Source: JBOGGX01 sp050744245
Lineage (GTDB): Bacteria > Actinomycetota > Acidimicrobiia > Acidimicrobiales > JBOGGX01
DNA length: 29,239 nt
Assembly: GCA_050744245.1 (NCBI GenBank)
Contig: JBOGGX010000226.1
Coordinates: 1 to 29,239 of the forward strand
Reading direction: 5' to 3'
Shown here: in pieces, positions 22,485 through 29,239 of the stretch
Numbering within the stretch: position 1 is the stretch's first letter
How the letters are laid out: the number at the start of each line of letters is the position of its first letter
Program-made: the position numbers and the translations under genes
The notes under the pieces: model-generated
Told to the model about the DNA's origin: nothing
The model's database searches: none
What the model saw: the letters and a program-made list of their open reading frames with translations, nothing else

Positions 22485-23147
22485 GTGCGATCAGCGTTTC
22501 GGATCGTCGTCCTGGTGACGATCTTCGTCGCGTCGGTCGTGGTCGGGCTCGGCAGCGCCGAGGTCTGGGAGCTGACCGCGTCGCAGGCGTCGGCCGCGGT
22601 CGTCGTGCTGGCCGCCGCGGCGTTGGCCCAGGGGCTCCATGACCTGCTCGCCGGCCTCCGGGACGAACAGCGTCTCCGCTTCGACCGCTGGGTGGCCGAG
22701 ACGTTGAAGGGGACGCTCGTCCAGGTGGTGCAGGCCTCCCGGCTCGACTGGAAGGATGTCGGCATCAACGCGTTTCTCGTTCGGCGTCGACCTCGGTGGG
22801 TCGGCCCGGTCGCTCTCCGTCGGGTGGGCCGGGAGCGGATTCGCAACACACCGCCGCCCACGAACATCGTGTGGACGATGGGCAAGGGCGTCATCGGCCG
22901 CTGCTGGGCCACGGCGACCGACCAGGGCGTCAACCTCGCCGCCCTCTTCGGGCCGGCGTCGGATCTGACCGAGCGGGACTGGCTGGCGCGTTCGGAGGAG
23001 GATCGTCTCGGAATGACCTACGCCGACTACCAGAAGACGAGGAACCATGGGGCGGTCCTGGCCACGCCGATCCTCGACCGGGACGGCGACGTCATCGGCG
23101 TCGTGTCGGCCGACGGGCCCGACGACGCCGGCCGGCGGTCTCGATAG
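22485..23147 (+). CDS. membrane protein with a GAF-like domain
   Basis: A 220-residue protein. Two N-terminal membrane helices (about 5-25 and 33-52) are followed by a basic linker. A domain from about 130 to 212 resembles GAF: TMGKGVIGRCWATATDQGVN, a charged middle, then HGAVLATPILDRDGDVIGVV and SADGPD. GAF domains bind small ligands and often sit in sensors, but no histidine-kinase, cyclase or HTH part is attached, so its output is unclear. The GTG at 22485 is chosen from the 7-base spacing to TAGCGT. It follows the Moco gene by 66 bases on the same strand. Confidence 0.7.
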   Translation: MRSAFRIVVLVTIFVASVVVGLGSAEVWELTASQASAAVVVLAAAALAQGLHDLLAGLRDEQRLRFDRWVAETLKGTLVQVVQASRLDWKDVGINAFLVRRRPRWVGPVALRRVGRERIRNTPPPTNIVWTMGKGVIGRCWATATDQGVNLAALFGPASDLTERDWLARSEEDRLGMTYADYQKTRNHGAVLATPILDRDGDVIGVVSADGPDDAGRRSR

Positions 23148-23173
23148 GATGGCCGGGTTCCAACGGAGGACAG

Positions 23174-23392
23174 CTGAAGCCGAAACGAGTGCGGTCCAAC
23201 GGGCGCGGGACACCGACGGGAGCCGAGAGCGCGCCGGTCTCGACGAGGTCAGCCCCGGCGATGGGCGCAGCCAATGGTTCTGTCCAGAGCGCGGCGCCCG
23301 TGCGCACCCGGGTCGCGGCGGCCAGGCTGGCCAGCACGCTCGAAAGCCTCGGCTCGAGCGACCGGGTCGTGGTCGCGGCCAAGAAGGGCTGA
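23174..23392 (+). CDS. possible small basic protein with CTG start
   Basis: An open frame of 72 codons begins at CTG 23174, placed 4 bases after a perfect GGAGG (23165-23169). An in-frame GTG at 23189 would give 67 residues. The product is rich in Ala, Ser, Arg and Pro. It has TRVAAARLASTLESLGSSDR in the C-terminal half and a basic AAKKG end. No family is recognised. The well-placed ribosome site before a non-standard start, 26 bases after the GAF-like gene, is the main support. It could equally be non-coding. Confidence 0.3.
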   Translation: MKPKRVRSNGRGTPTGAESAPVSTRSAPAMGAANGSVQSAAPVRTRVAAARLASTLESLGSSDRVVVAAKKG

Positions 23393-23434
23393 CCGAAACC
23401 GCGTCGCAGAAATTAATACTCTTGACCTTCAGAT

Positions 23435-23446
23435 ACTATCGGTAGT
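23435..23446. promoter_or_regulatory. dyad before TetR gene, operator candidate
   Basis: ACTATCGGTAGT is a 12-base dyad with 10 of 12 positions symmetric. It lies in an unusually AT-rich stretch (23409-23450) just before the TetR gene, with TACTAT overlapping its left half as a -10 candidate. TetR proteins commonly bind such a site at their own promoter. Confidence 0.4.
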
Positions 23447-23460
23447 TGAATGACGAGGGT

Positions 23461-24078
23461 ATGAGCCCTCGCCTGACCCGAATCGAACAGACCGAACGCA
23501 ACCGCTCGCTCGTCCTGGCCGCCGCTCGTCGGGTGTTCCCGGCCCGCGGCTACCACGGGGCCACGCTCGAGCACATCGCCGACGAGGCCGGGTTCTCGAA
23601 GGGAGTCGTGTACTCCCAGTTCGGGACCAAGGCCGACCTGTTCCTCGCCCTGCTCGATCTCCGAATCGAGGAGCGGGCCCGGCTGAACGCCGAGGTCGTC
23701 GCCGACCTCTCCGGCGAGCGTGGGCTCGCCGCCCTGTTCGAGCACGCGACGTTGCTGGAGCGCTCCGATTCCGAGTGGACCCGGCTCGTCATCGAGTTCC
23801 GCATCCAGGCTGCGCGCGACCCGGAGCTGAACCGGCGCTACGCCGCCGCCCACGAGCGGACCATCGCCGCAGCGGCCGCGATCATCGCCGACCTCATCGC
23901 CCGTTCGGGCGACCAACTCCCGTTCCCACCCCGCCACCTCGCCGAGATCATCTTCGCCCTGCGGTCGGGCGCCGTGCTCGAGCAGGCGGCCAATCCCGAT
24001 GCCCTGCCGAGCTCGCTGGTCAGCGCGCTGGTGAAGCGCCTGTTCCCCGCCCCCGTCGGCGCCCGATCGGAGGTCTGA
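23461..24078 (+). CDS. TetR-family transcriptional regulator
   Basis: A 205-residue repressor. The N-terminal TetR helix-turn-helix spans about 12-58, with RSLVLAAARRVFPARGYHGA, IADEAGFSKGVVYSQFGTKA and DLFLALL. The C-terminal ligand domain is helical (LLERSDSEWTRLVIEFRIQA, AHERTIAAAAAIIADLI). The ATG at 23461 is used. A TTG at 23446 would add five residues and fits a leaderless start 6 bases after TACTAT, so either could be real. The gene directly upstream of a broken CoA-ligase gene, 5 bases from stop to start, suggests it once controlled fatty- or aromatic-acid activation. Confidence 0.92.
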   Translation: MSPRLTRIEQTERNRSLVLAAARRVFPARGYHGATLEHIADEAGFSKGVVYSQFGTKADLFLALLDLRIEERARLNAEVVADLSGERGLAALFEHATLLERSDSEWTRLVIEFRIQAARDPELNRRYAAAHERTIAAAAAIIADLIARSGDQLPFPPRHLAEIIFALRSGAVLEQAANPDALPSSLVSALVKRLFPAPVGARSEV

Positions 24079-24083
24079 CGACC

Positions 24084-25094
24084 ATGACCACGACCGTCGC
24101 CACGGAACTCGAGATGCTCCGTTCACGCTTCCGGGCCGAGCTCGCCGACCGTCTGCCGCGGCACACGGCTCGGTTGGTCCACCGCTCAGCTCACGGAGCA
24201 TCAGCGGCGCCGCCTGCGGGTCCTTCTCGATCACGCCGTCGAACGGTCCCCCTTCCACCGCGAACGTCTCGGCCGCATCGACGTAGACCGCTTCGAGCTC
24301 GCCGACCTTTCGGCCGTCCCGATCATGACCAAGACCGACATGATGGCCAACTTCGACGCCATCATGACCGACGAGCGGCTCACCCGAAGGGCCGTCGAGG
24401 ACCACCTGGCCGCCTCCAGCCGGGTTCCGAGCCCGCTGCTCGACGACTACGGGTGCCTGGCCTCGGGAGGCAGCTCCGGTCAGCGCGGCGTGTTCGTCCA
24501 GACCATCGGCGAGTATTCCGAGTTCATCGCCTCGATCCTCCGGCGTGGGATGGCCCGCATGATCGCCGCCGGGGGGCCGCCGCCCGACGGAGCGGTGATC
24601 GGCATGGTGGCCGCCGCCTCGCCGATCCATTCGACCGGCTTCGGCGCGGCAATCGCCTCCGGCGCCGTTCGTTTCGTCTCGGTGCCCGCCACCCTGCCCG
24701 TCGCCGAGGTCGTCGACCGCCTGAACGCCGTCGCGCCACCCGCGCTCATGGGCTATCCGACCAAGCTGGCCCAGCTCGCCCGAGAACAGCTCGCCGGCCG
24801 CCTCCGGATCGCGCCCGTTCCGTCACCACCCTCAGCGAGCCGCTCACCTCGGAGGACCGAGCCACCATCACGGCCGCCTTCGGCGTGCCCGTCATCGACC
24901 AGTTCGGCTCGACCGAAGGTCTCGCCGGCACCAGCGAGCCCGGCGAATCGGTGATCACGTTCGCCAGCGACATGTGCATCGTCGAGCTCATCGATGCCGA
25001 CAACCAACCGGTCGGCCTTGGCCAGCCCGCGGCCAAGGCGCTCGTCACCAACCTCCACAACTTCACCCAGCCGCTGATCCGCTACGGCGGGTAG
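24084..25094 (+). pseudogene. phenylacetate-CoA ligase-like AMP-binding gene, frameshifted and truncated
   Basis: The gene opens at ATG 24084 (MTTTVATELEMLRSRFRAEL). It shifts frame near 24165, continues with WSTAQLTEHQRRRLRVLLDH and VPIMTKTDMM, and shifts back near 24815 at RIAP/RSVTTLSEPL. The AMP-binding loop CLASGGSSGQRGV and the later DQFGSTEGLAG match the adenylate-forming PaaK-like family. A stop follows PLIRY at the point where the C-terminal lid domain should begin, so about 80-100 residues are lost. Two frameshifts and a truncation make it non-functional as a single protein. In life it would have activated an acid to its CoA ester. The stop lies about 120 bases before the rnpB 3' end. 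Confidence 0.82.
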
Positions 25095-25179
25095 GACCAG
25101 ACCCGTGACGCCGCCCCGGTCAGAGGATTCTGTTGTGACTCCCGCGCCATAGGCCCCCGATCCGACCCAGCGTGGCTCT

Positions 25180-25193
25180 GGGCCTCCTGGCCC
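25180..25193 (-). terminator. weak hairpin downstream of rnpB
   Basis: GGGCC and GGCCC arms (25180-25184, 25189-25193) with a 4-base loop lie 23 bases beyond the rnpB 3' end on the minus strand. There is no U-run. Confidence 0.25.
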
Positions 25194-25215
25194 GCGGTAC
25201 GTCTCCGGAGATGGT

Positions 25216-25598
<383 letters not shown>

Positions 25599-25694
25599 GT
25601 CACCAGTGTGCCAGCACCGCCGTCCGATCACGAGCCCGACTGAAGGTTCGCTGAAGACTCCGCCGCAGTCGTTCCCCGGCGTGATGCCGTTACG

Positions 25695-25707
25695 TAGGGT
25701 CATCACC
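25695..25707 (+). promoter_or_regulatory. predicted -10 box for leaderless LAFTG protein gene
   Basis: TAGGGT at 25695-25700 lies 7 bases before a GTG start at 25708. This placement favours the GTG over an in-frame ATG at 25684, which lies upstream of the box. Confidence 0.5.
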
Positions 25708-26103
25708 GTGAAACGAGCACCGGTCCATGCCCGGAGGGAGCTCGGCCTGGCTGCGCTCCTGCTGGGGTTCGGCCTGGGCCTGGTGCTCGCTTTCTCATCT
25801 CCGGCCGGTGCCGCCCCCGTCCAGTCGGGCCAGGTCGACTGCGCCGACCCGCGTGAGGCGGGAATACCCGAGTGCGCGACCACCACCACCGGCGACCCCG
25901 GAACGAGCACGACGCTCGGTCGGGTGCAGCCGGCCATTCCGGCCCGTCCGACGGGCGCGGGCGGCGGGCTCGCCTTCACCGGTGGCGACATCGCCGGGGT
26001 GGCCGCCATCGGCGCCGGCGTCGCCGCAGGCGGCGTGGCCCTGGCCGCCGTCAGCCGCCGTCAGCGGTCCGGTCGACGCAACGTCGCCGACAGCGCCGTC
26101 TGA
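25708..26103 (+). CDS. small surface protein with LAFTG wall-anchor signal
   Basis: A 131-residue secreted protein. A signal peptide (ELGLAALLLGFGLGLVLAF then SSPAGAA) is followed by a short mature part with two cysteines (VDCADPREAGIPEC) and a Thr/Pro-rich linker. The C-terminus is a classical sorting signal: LAFTG, then a hydrophobic helix GVAAIGAGVAAGGVALAAV, then a basic tail SRRQRSGRR. Class E-type sortases of actinobacteria use LAxTG motifs, so it is probably linked to the cell wall. No sortase gene is in the window. The GTG start is preferred on promoter grounds; an ATG 24 bases upstream would add eight residues. It lies 12 bases before the DUF4012 gene, likely an operon. Confidence 0.82.
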   Translation: MKRAPVHARRELGLAALLLGFGLGLVLAFSSPAGAAPVQSGQVDCADPREAGIPECATTTTGDPGTSTTLGRVQPAIPARPTGAGGGLAFTGGDIAGVAAIGAGVAAGGVALAAVSRRQRSGRRNVADSAV

Positions 26104-26115
26104 CCCGAGCCGCGC

Positions 26116-27891
26116 ATGACCGGGCGTCGACGCGTCCGCTCCCACCCGCGTGGCCACCCGCGCCGCCTCAGGTGGCTCGTCCTCGCCGGCGCGGTCGCCA
26201 TTGCCGGATGGGGCGGCTTCGTCGCATGGAGCCTGGTGCTCTTCCACTCCGAGATCGAAGCCGGACGAGACGCGGTCCGCACCGTGCAGGGGCTCCAGAT
26301 CGACCACCTCATCGACGGCACCGGCAACGAAACGCTGACAGAGGCCCACGACCGGTTCGCGGCCGCCTCCGACCGGCTCGATCACCCGCTGATGCGGCCG
26401 GCCCGCCTGCTGCCCTGGGCCGGGCGCCAGCTCCGCTCGATCACCGCGCTGGCAACGTCGGCCCGTGACGCGACCGACATGGCCGACAACGCGCTCGTCG
26501 GGATCGCCGACGCGGTCGGCGACGGCTTGCCCGCCGGACCCGGCCGGCCGGCCGCCCTGGGCGAGGTGGCGTCCGTCGCCGGCGATCTGCTCCGCGGTTT
26601 CGAGGGTCTCGACCTCGGTCCTGAACACGCCCTGATCGGCCGGCTGAACGACGCCAGGACCGAGTTCGGCCGCGAGATCGACGAGCTCACGGTCAGGCTC
26701 GAGACCTTGGTCGCGGTGACCGACGGGTTGTCCGGCCTCCTCGAGGGCCCTCACCGGTACCTGGTCTTCGCGGCCAACAACGCCCAGATGCAGAACGGCC
26801 AGGGAATGTTCCTCGACTACGGCATCCTCGAGACGGCGGGCGGCGAGCTCAACCTGAGCGAGTTCCGATCGGTGCCCGACCTCCCGAACCCGACCGCGCC
26901 GGTGGCACTCGACCCAGACATCGCCGCCGCGTGGCCGTGGATGGATCCCAACCGGGACTGGCGCCACCTCGGCACCACCGCTCGGTTCCCGGCCACCGCG
27001 GCCACGGCCCAGGCGTTGTGGACCGCGGTCGGACAGCCGCCGGTCGACGGCGTCATCTCCATCGATGCCGTCGCCCTCCGTTCGCTCCTAACCCTGGCGG
27101 GTCCGGTCGACGTCGCGGGGCGAACGATCGACGCCGAGTCGGTGGAGTCCTATCTGCTCCACGATCAGTACGTCGAGTACTTCGGTTCTGGCCCGACCAC
27201 CGAGGCGGCGCAGCTGGCCAGGGAGGACCGGCTGCGATCGGTGGCCAACGCGACGCTCGACGCCATCGACGGCACCTCGTCGCTCGATCTGGCCGCGCTG
27301 GCGCCGGTCGCGGAGACGCTCCAGAACCGTCACCTCATGGCCTGGTCGTCGATCGCCGCCCAGCAACGAGCGTTCGAGGCCGCGGGCATCGACGGCTCTG
27401 TCCCCGCCGACGGCCTTCTCGTGTCGGTGGTGAACCGGGGGGCCAACAAGCTCGACTGGTTCCTGGACGTGACCGCGGACGTCGGCGTCGAGGCGTCCTC
27501 CGAAGGCGATCAGGTGACGGTCACCGTGCTGGTGCACAACGCCGTCGATCCTGCGATCGAGCCCGCCTACATCGCCGGGCCCTACGATCACGGGCTGGCC
27601 GCCGGCCAGTACCTCGGCGTCGTCACCGCCACCATCCCAGGCGCGGCCACCAACGTCACGGTCGAGCGCGGCGAGGTGGTCGTCGCCGGTGACGACGGTG
27701 ACTCGATCCTGTACGGCGCGAGGGTGGTGGTCGACCCCGGCGGCGACGCCACCGTCGTGTTCAGGTTCGAGATGCGGCCGGGCGACCTGGAGCACCTGGT
27801 GTTGCAGCCGTCCGGCCGGGTCCATCGGGTCGAGTGGCTGATCGACGGCCAACCGGCGACGGATCCCAACGTCTCGCTCGCGAGCCCCTAG
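26116..27891 (+). CDS. DUF4012 domain protein, membrane anchored
   Basis: A 591-residue protein. A basic N-terminus (RRRVRSHPRGHPRRLRW) precedes one membrane helix (about 20-42), so the bulk lies outside the cell. The DUF4012 core is recognisable from RYLVFAANNAQMQNGQGMFL, PDLPNPTAPVALDPDIAAAW, DPNRDWRHLGTTARFP and GVISIDAVALRSLLTLAGPV. A beta-rich C-terminal part follows. DUF4012 proteins are common in actinobacteria and often lie near cell-wall or exopolysaccharide genes, but their function is unknown. Many relatives read NNAEMRATGGF where this reads NNAQMQNGQGM, a local departure. The start is the ATG at 26116. It follows the LAFTG gene closely and ends 15 bases from a convergent gene. Confidence 0.9.
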   Translation: MTGRRRVRSHPRGHPRRLRWLVLAGAVAIAGWGGFVAWSLVLFHSEIEAGRDAVRTVQGLQIDHLIDGTGNETLTEAHDRFAAASDRLDHPLMRPARLLPWAGRQLRSITALATSARDATDMADNALVGIADAVGDGLPAGPGRPAALGEVASVAGDLLRGFEGLDLGPEHALIGRLNDARTEFGREIDELTVRLETLVAVTDGLSGLLEGPHRYLVFAANNAQMQNGQGMFLDYGILETAGGELNLSEFRSVPDLPNPTAPVALDPDIAAAWPWMDPNRDWRHLGTTARFPATAATAQALWTAVGQPPVDGVISIDAVALRSLLTLAGPVDVAGRTIDAESVESYLLHDQYVEYFGSGPTTEAAQLAREDRLRSVANATLDAIDGTSSLDLAALAPVAETLQNRHLMAWSSIAAQQRAFEAAGIDGSVPADGLLVSVVNRGANKLDWFLDVTADVGVEASSEGDQVTVTVLVHNAVDPAIEPAYIAGPYDHGLAAGQYLGVVTATIPGAATNVTVERGEVVVAGDDGDSILYGARVVVDPGGDATVVFRFEMRPGDLEHLVLQPSGRVHRVEWLIDGQPATDPNVSLASP

Positions 27892-27906
27892 CTCACCCGC
27901 CGCCGC

Positions 27907-28398
27907 TTACTCCTCACGGGCGACGTCGCGTGGCAACTGTCCCGTACGAAGTAGTCGCAACCGGTTCTCCGCCTCACCCAGCCGGAACGTGCGGGCGAAC
28001 CAGATGATGGCGATCACACCGGCGAGCTCCTGCACGATGATGAGCACCGGACCCCGGAAGACCTCCGGCGCCGTGCCGCCGAGGGATTCCCAGCCGAACA
28101 GCGGCCACCAGAACGCCGCGGTCCGCGTCCACATGCCGTCGAGCACCAGGTGCAGGAACATCCCGATCGGAAGGCCGAGCCAACGCCGGCGGACCAGCCG
28201 CCGCCTGAAGGTGAGCAGCACGACGATGAGCAGCGCCGCGACCGACGCCACCAGGGTGTGCAGCACCCACACGCCCCCGGTGACCAGGTCACCCAGCGGG
28301 AGCACCGCGCCGACGACGACCATGCGGTAGTCGATCGACGGGCTCCTGAAGACGAGCCACACGACCACAACGGCCAGGCCGACGAACCAGAGCAGCAT
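27907..28398 (-). CDS. multi-pass membrane protein, possible DUF457/YdjM-like
   Basis: A 163-residue protein with about four membrane helices (2-20, 25-45, 48-66 and 124-141) and a charged C-terminal tail. DYRMVVVGAVLPLGD, then TGGVWVLHTLV, and PIGMFLHLVLDGMWT place Asp and His residues at the membrane surface. This resembles the metal-dependent membrane hydrolases of the DUF457/YdjM type, though the match is partial. It begins 19 bases after the zinc-ribbon gene, so the two form an operon. I cannot name a substrate. Confidence 0.75.
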   Translation of the reverse strand: MLLWFVGLAVVVVWLVFRSPSIDYRMVVVGAVLPLGDLVTGGVWVLHTLVASVAALLIVVLLTFRRRLVRRRWLGLPIGMFLHLVLDGMWTRTAAFWWPLFGWESLGGTAPEVFRGPVLIIVQELAGVIAIIWFARTFRLGEAENRLRLLRTGQLPRDVAREE

Positions 28399-28417
28399 GG
28401 GTGCCGCGACCGCCCAG

Positions 28418-29134
28418 TCAGGGCACGAGCAGCCGGCCGCACTGGCTGCAGTGCACCATGGTCCCCGCCTCGCCCCGCCGGATCTGGTCGACCTCGACCG
28501 CAGGCAGGGTCAGGTGGCATCCGGTGCACGACGACCCGATCAGCCGGGCCACGCCGATCCCGCCAAACGACGCCCGCAGCCGCTCGTACTCGTCGAGCAC
28601 CTCGGCGCTGACCGGCGCCATGGCCGCCAGCCGCCGCTCGGCCAGCTCGGCCAGCTCTGCGTCGATTTCAGCCTCGGATGTCGCCAGCTCGGCCTCGAGT
28701 CGCTCCAGGTCGTCGCGGGCCGATGCCCGGTCGCCATCGAGCGATGCGAGCTCGGCCTCGATGGGCTCGAGCTCCTCCATGATCTCCAGCTCGTGGTCCT
28801 CGAGCGACCGTTGCCGTCGTCCGAGCGCGCTCAGCTCCTCCTGGAGGTCCATCAGCTCTCGGGGGTTGCGCACCGATCCGCCGTACAACGTTCGGTCGAC
28901 CTGACCGGCCTTGTCGCGGACCATTTCGATCTCGTCCTCGAGCCGGGTCTGGCTGCGGACCAGCTCCTGGCGTCGCTGTCCGACCGTGGCGACGGACCGC
29001 TCGATGCCATCGAGCTCGGCCCGGCGCCCGCCGGCCTGGACGCGCGCAGGCAGCGTCGCTCGGCGGTGTCGGAGCTGATCGGCGGCCAGGTCGAGCTCCT
29101 GCACCACCAGGAGCGCCTCGAGGTCGCCGGCCAC
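28418..29134 (-). CDS. C4-type zinc-ribbon coiled-coil protein (CT398/DUF164-like)
   Basis: A 238-residue protein. Residues about 5-185 are a long antiparallel coiled coil of Glu/Arg/Leu-rich helices, with the conserved hinge YGGSVRNPRELMDLQEELSA. The C-terminal zinc ribbon has C203-x2-C206 and C229-x2-C232 (SSCTGCHL and MVHCSQCGRLL). This is the zf-RING_7/DUF164 family, often next to NIF3/YbgI and RNase H-like genes in actinobacteria. Proposed roles link it to nucleic acids or secretion, not settled. Start is the GTG at 29134, without a clear ribosome site; the coiled coil begins right after it. The neighbouring upstream gene lies outside the window. Confidence 0.9.
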   Translation of the reverse strand: MAGDLEALLVVQELDLAADQLRHRRATLPARVQAGGRRAELDGIERSVATVGQRRQELVRSQTRLEDEIEMVRDKAGQVDRTLYGGSVRNPRELMDLQEELSALGRRQRSLEDHELEIMEELEPIEAELASLDGDRASARDDLERLEAELATSEAEIDAELAELAERRLAAMAPVSAEVLDEYERLRASFGGIGVARLIGSSCTGCHLTLPAVEVDQIRRGEAGTMVHCSQCGRLLVP

Positions 29135-29239
29135 GTCAGTGTGTCCGTGGGGATGCGCCCCACACCCATCGCCACCCGGCGAGCCGGCGCTCGCACGGTC
29201 GGCCTGCCGATGCTCGCTCCGCTCGCACGTCAGTTCCCC

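Overview
The window is very GC-rich with dense, short-spaced genes. It carries a WhiB-family Fe-S regulator, an LAFTG-type wall-anchoring signal, a DUF4012 protein, a Streptomyces-like MocR regulator and many leaderless-looking promoters, so it is chromosomal DNA of an actinobacterium. The gene mix would fit a little-studied lineage such as Acidimicrobiia, but that is inference. No phage genes, transposase, tRNA or CRISPR array were seen.

Layout. (1) 1-1195, minus: trpD (cut by the window edge) behind whiB. (2) 1311-6376, plus: a glycerol-3-phosphate module of glpD, an alkyl-DHAP-synthase-like flavoprotein, a small membrane protein and a glycerol-kinase-like FGGY kinase. (3) 6420-7290: a decayed SARP/BTAD regulator preceded by an 11-bp-spaced direct repeat, then a fragment of an AlkZ-like gene. 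(4) 7418-9862: a large secreted DUF6351 protein. (5) 9965-12452: an intact AlkZ-like gene in an operon with a WYL regulator, divergent from a 74-aa protein across a palindromic operator candidate. (6) 12446-13947: an RDD membrane protein overlapping a 9-residue tandem-repeat protein, divergent from a 59-aa membrane protein. (7) 13990-16407: an SDR fragment, two overlapping methyltransferases and a broken scramblase-like gene. (8) 16416-20124: a MocR regulator divergent from a secreted SnoaL-like protein, then a translationally coupled trio (unknown 203-aa protein, frameshifted VOC protein, DUF1697). (9) 20134-23392: a PadR/membrane-protein pair divergent from a five-helix Moco oxidoreductase, then a GAF-like membrane protein. 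(10) 23435-25094: a TetR regulator followed by a broken CoA-ligase gene. (11) 25216-25598: the RNase P RNA. (12) 25708-29134: an LAFTG surface protein, a DUF4012 protein, then on the minus strand a membrane protein and a zinc-ribbon coiled-coil protein.

Three themes stand out. First, start-stop overlaps of 4 bases (GTGA or ATGA) or similar (TTGA) link genes repeatedly, giving clear operons. Second, many first genes show a TAnnnT box 6-8 bases before the start codon with no Shine-Dalgarno sequence, which indicates leaderless transcripts. Third, regulator and accessory regions hold several multiply frameshifted or truncated genes beside intact long genes, so this looks like real decay rather than uniform sequencing error.

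I did not find an obvious new defence or mobile system. The best candidates for something undescribed are the split nonapeptide-repeat/RDD pair, the 41-residue-duplication protein with its coupled partners, and the WYL-AlkZ operon with its divergent small protein. Gaps not listed hold no gene I can support; 29135-29239 is a short edge with nothing recognisable.
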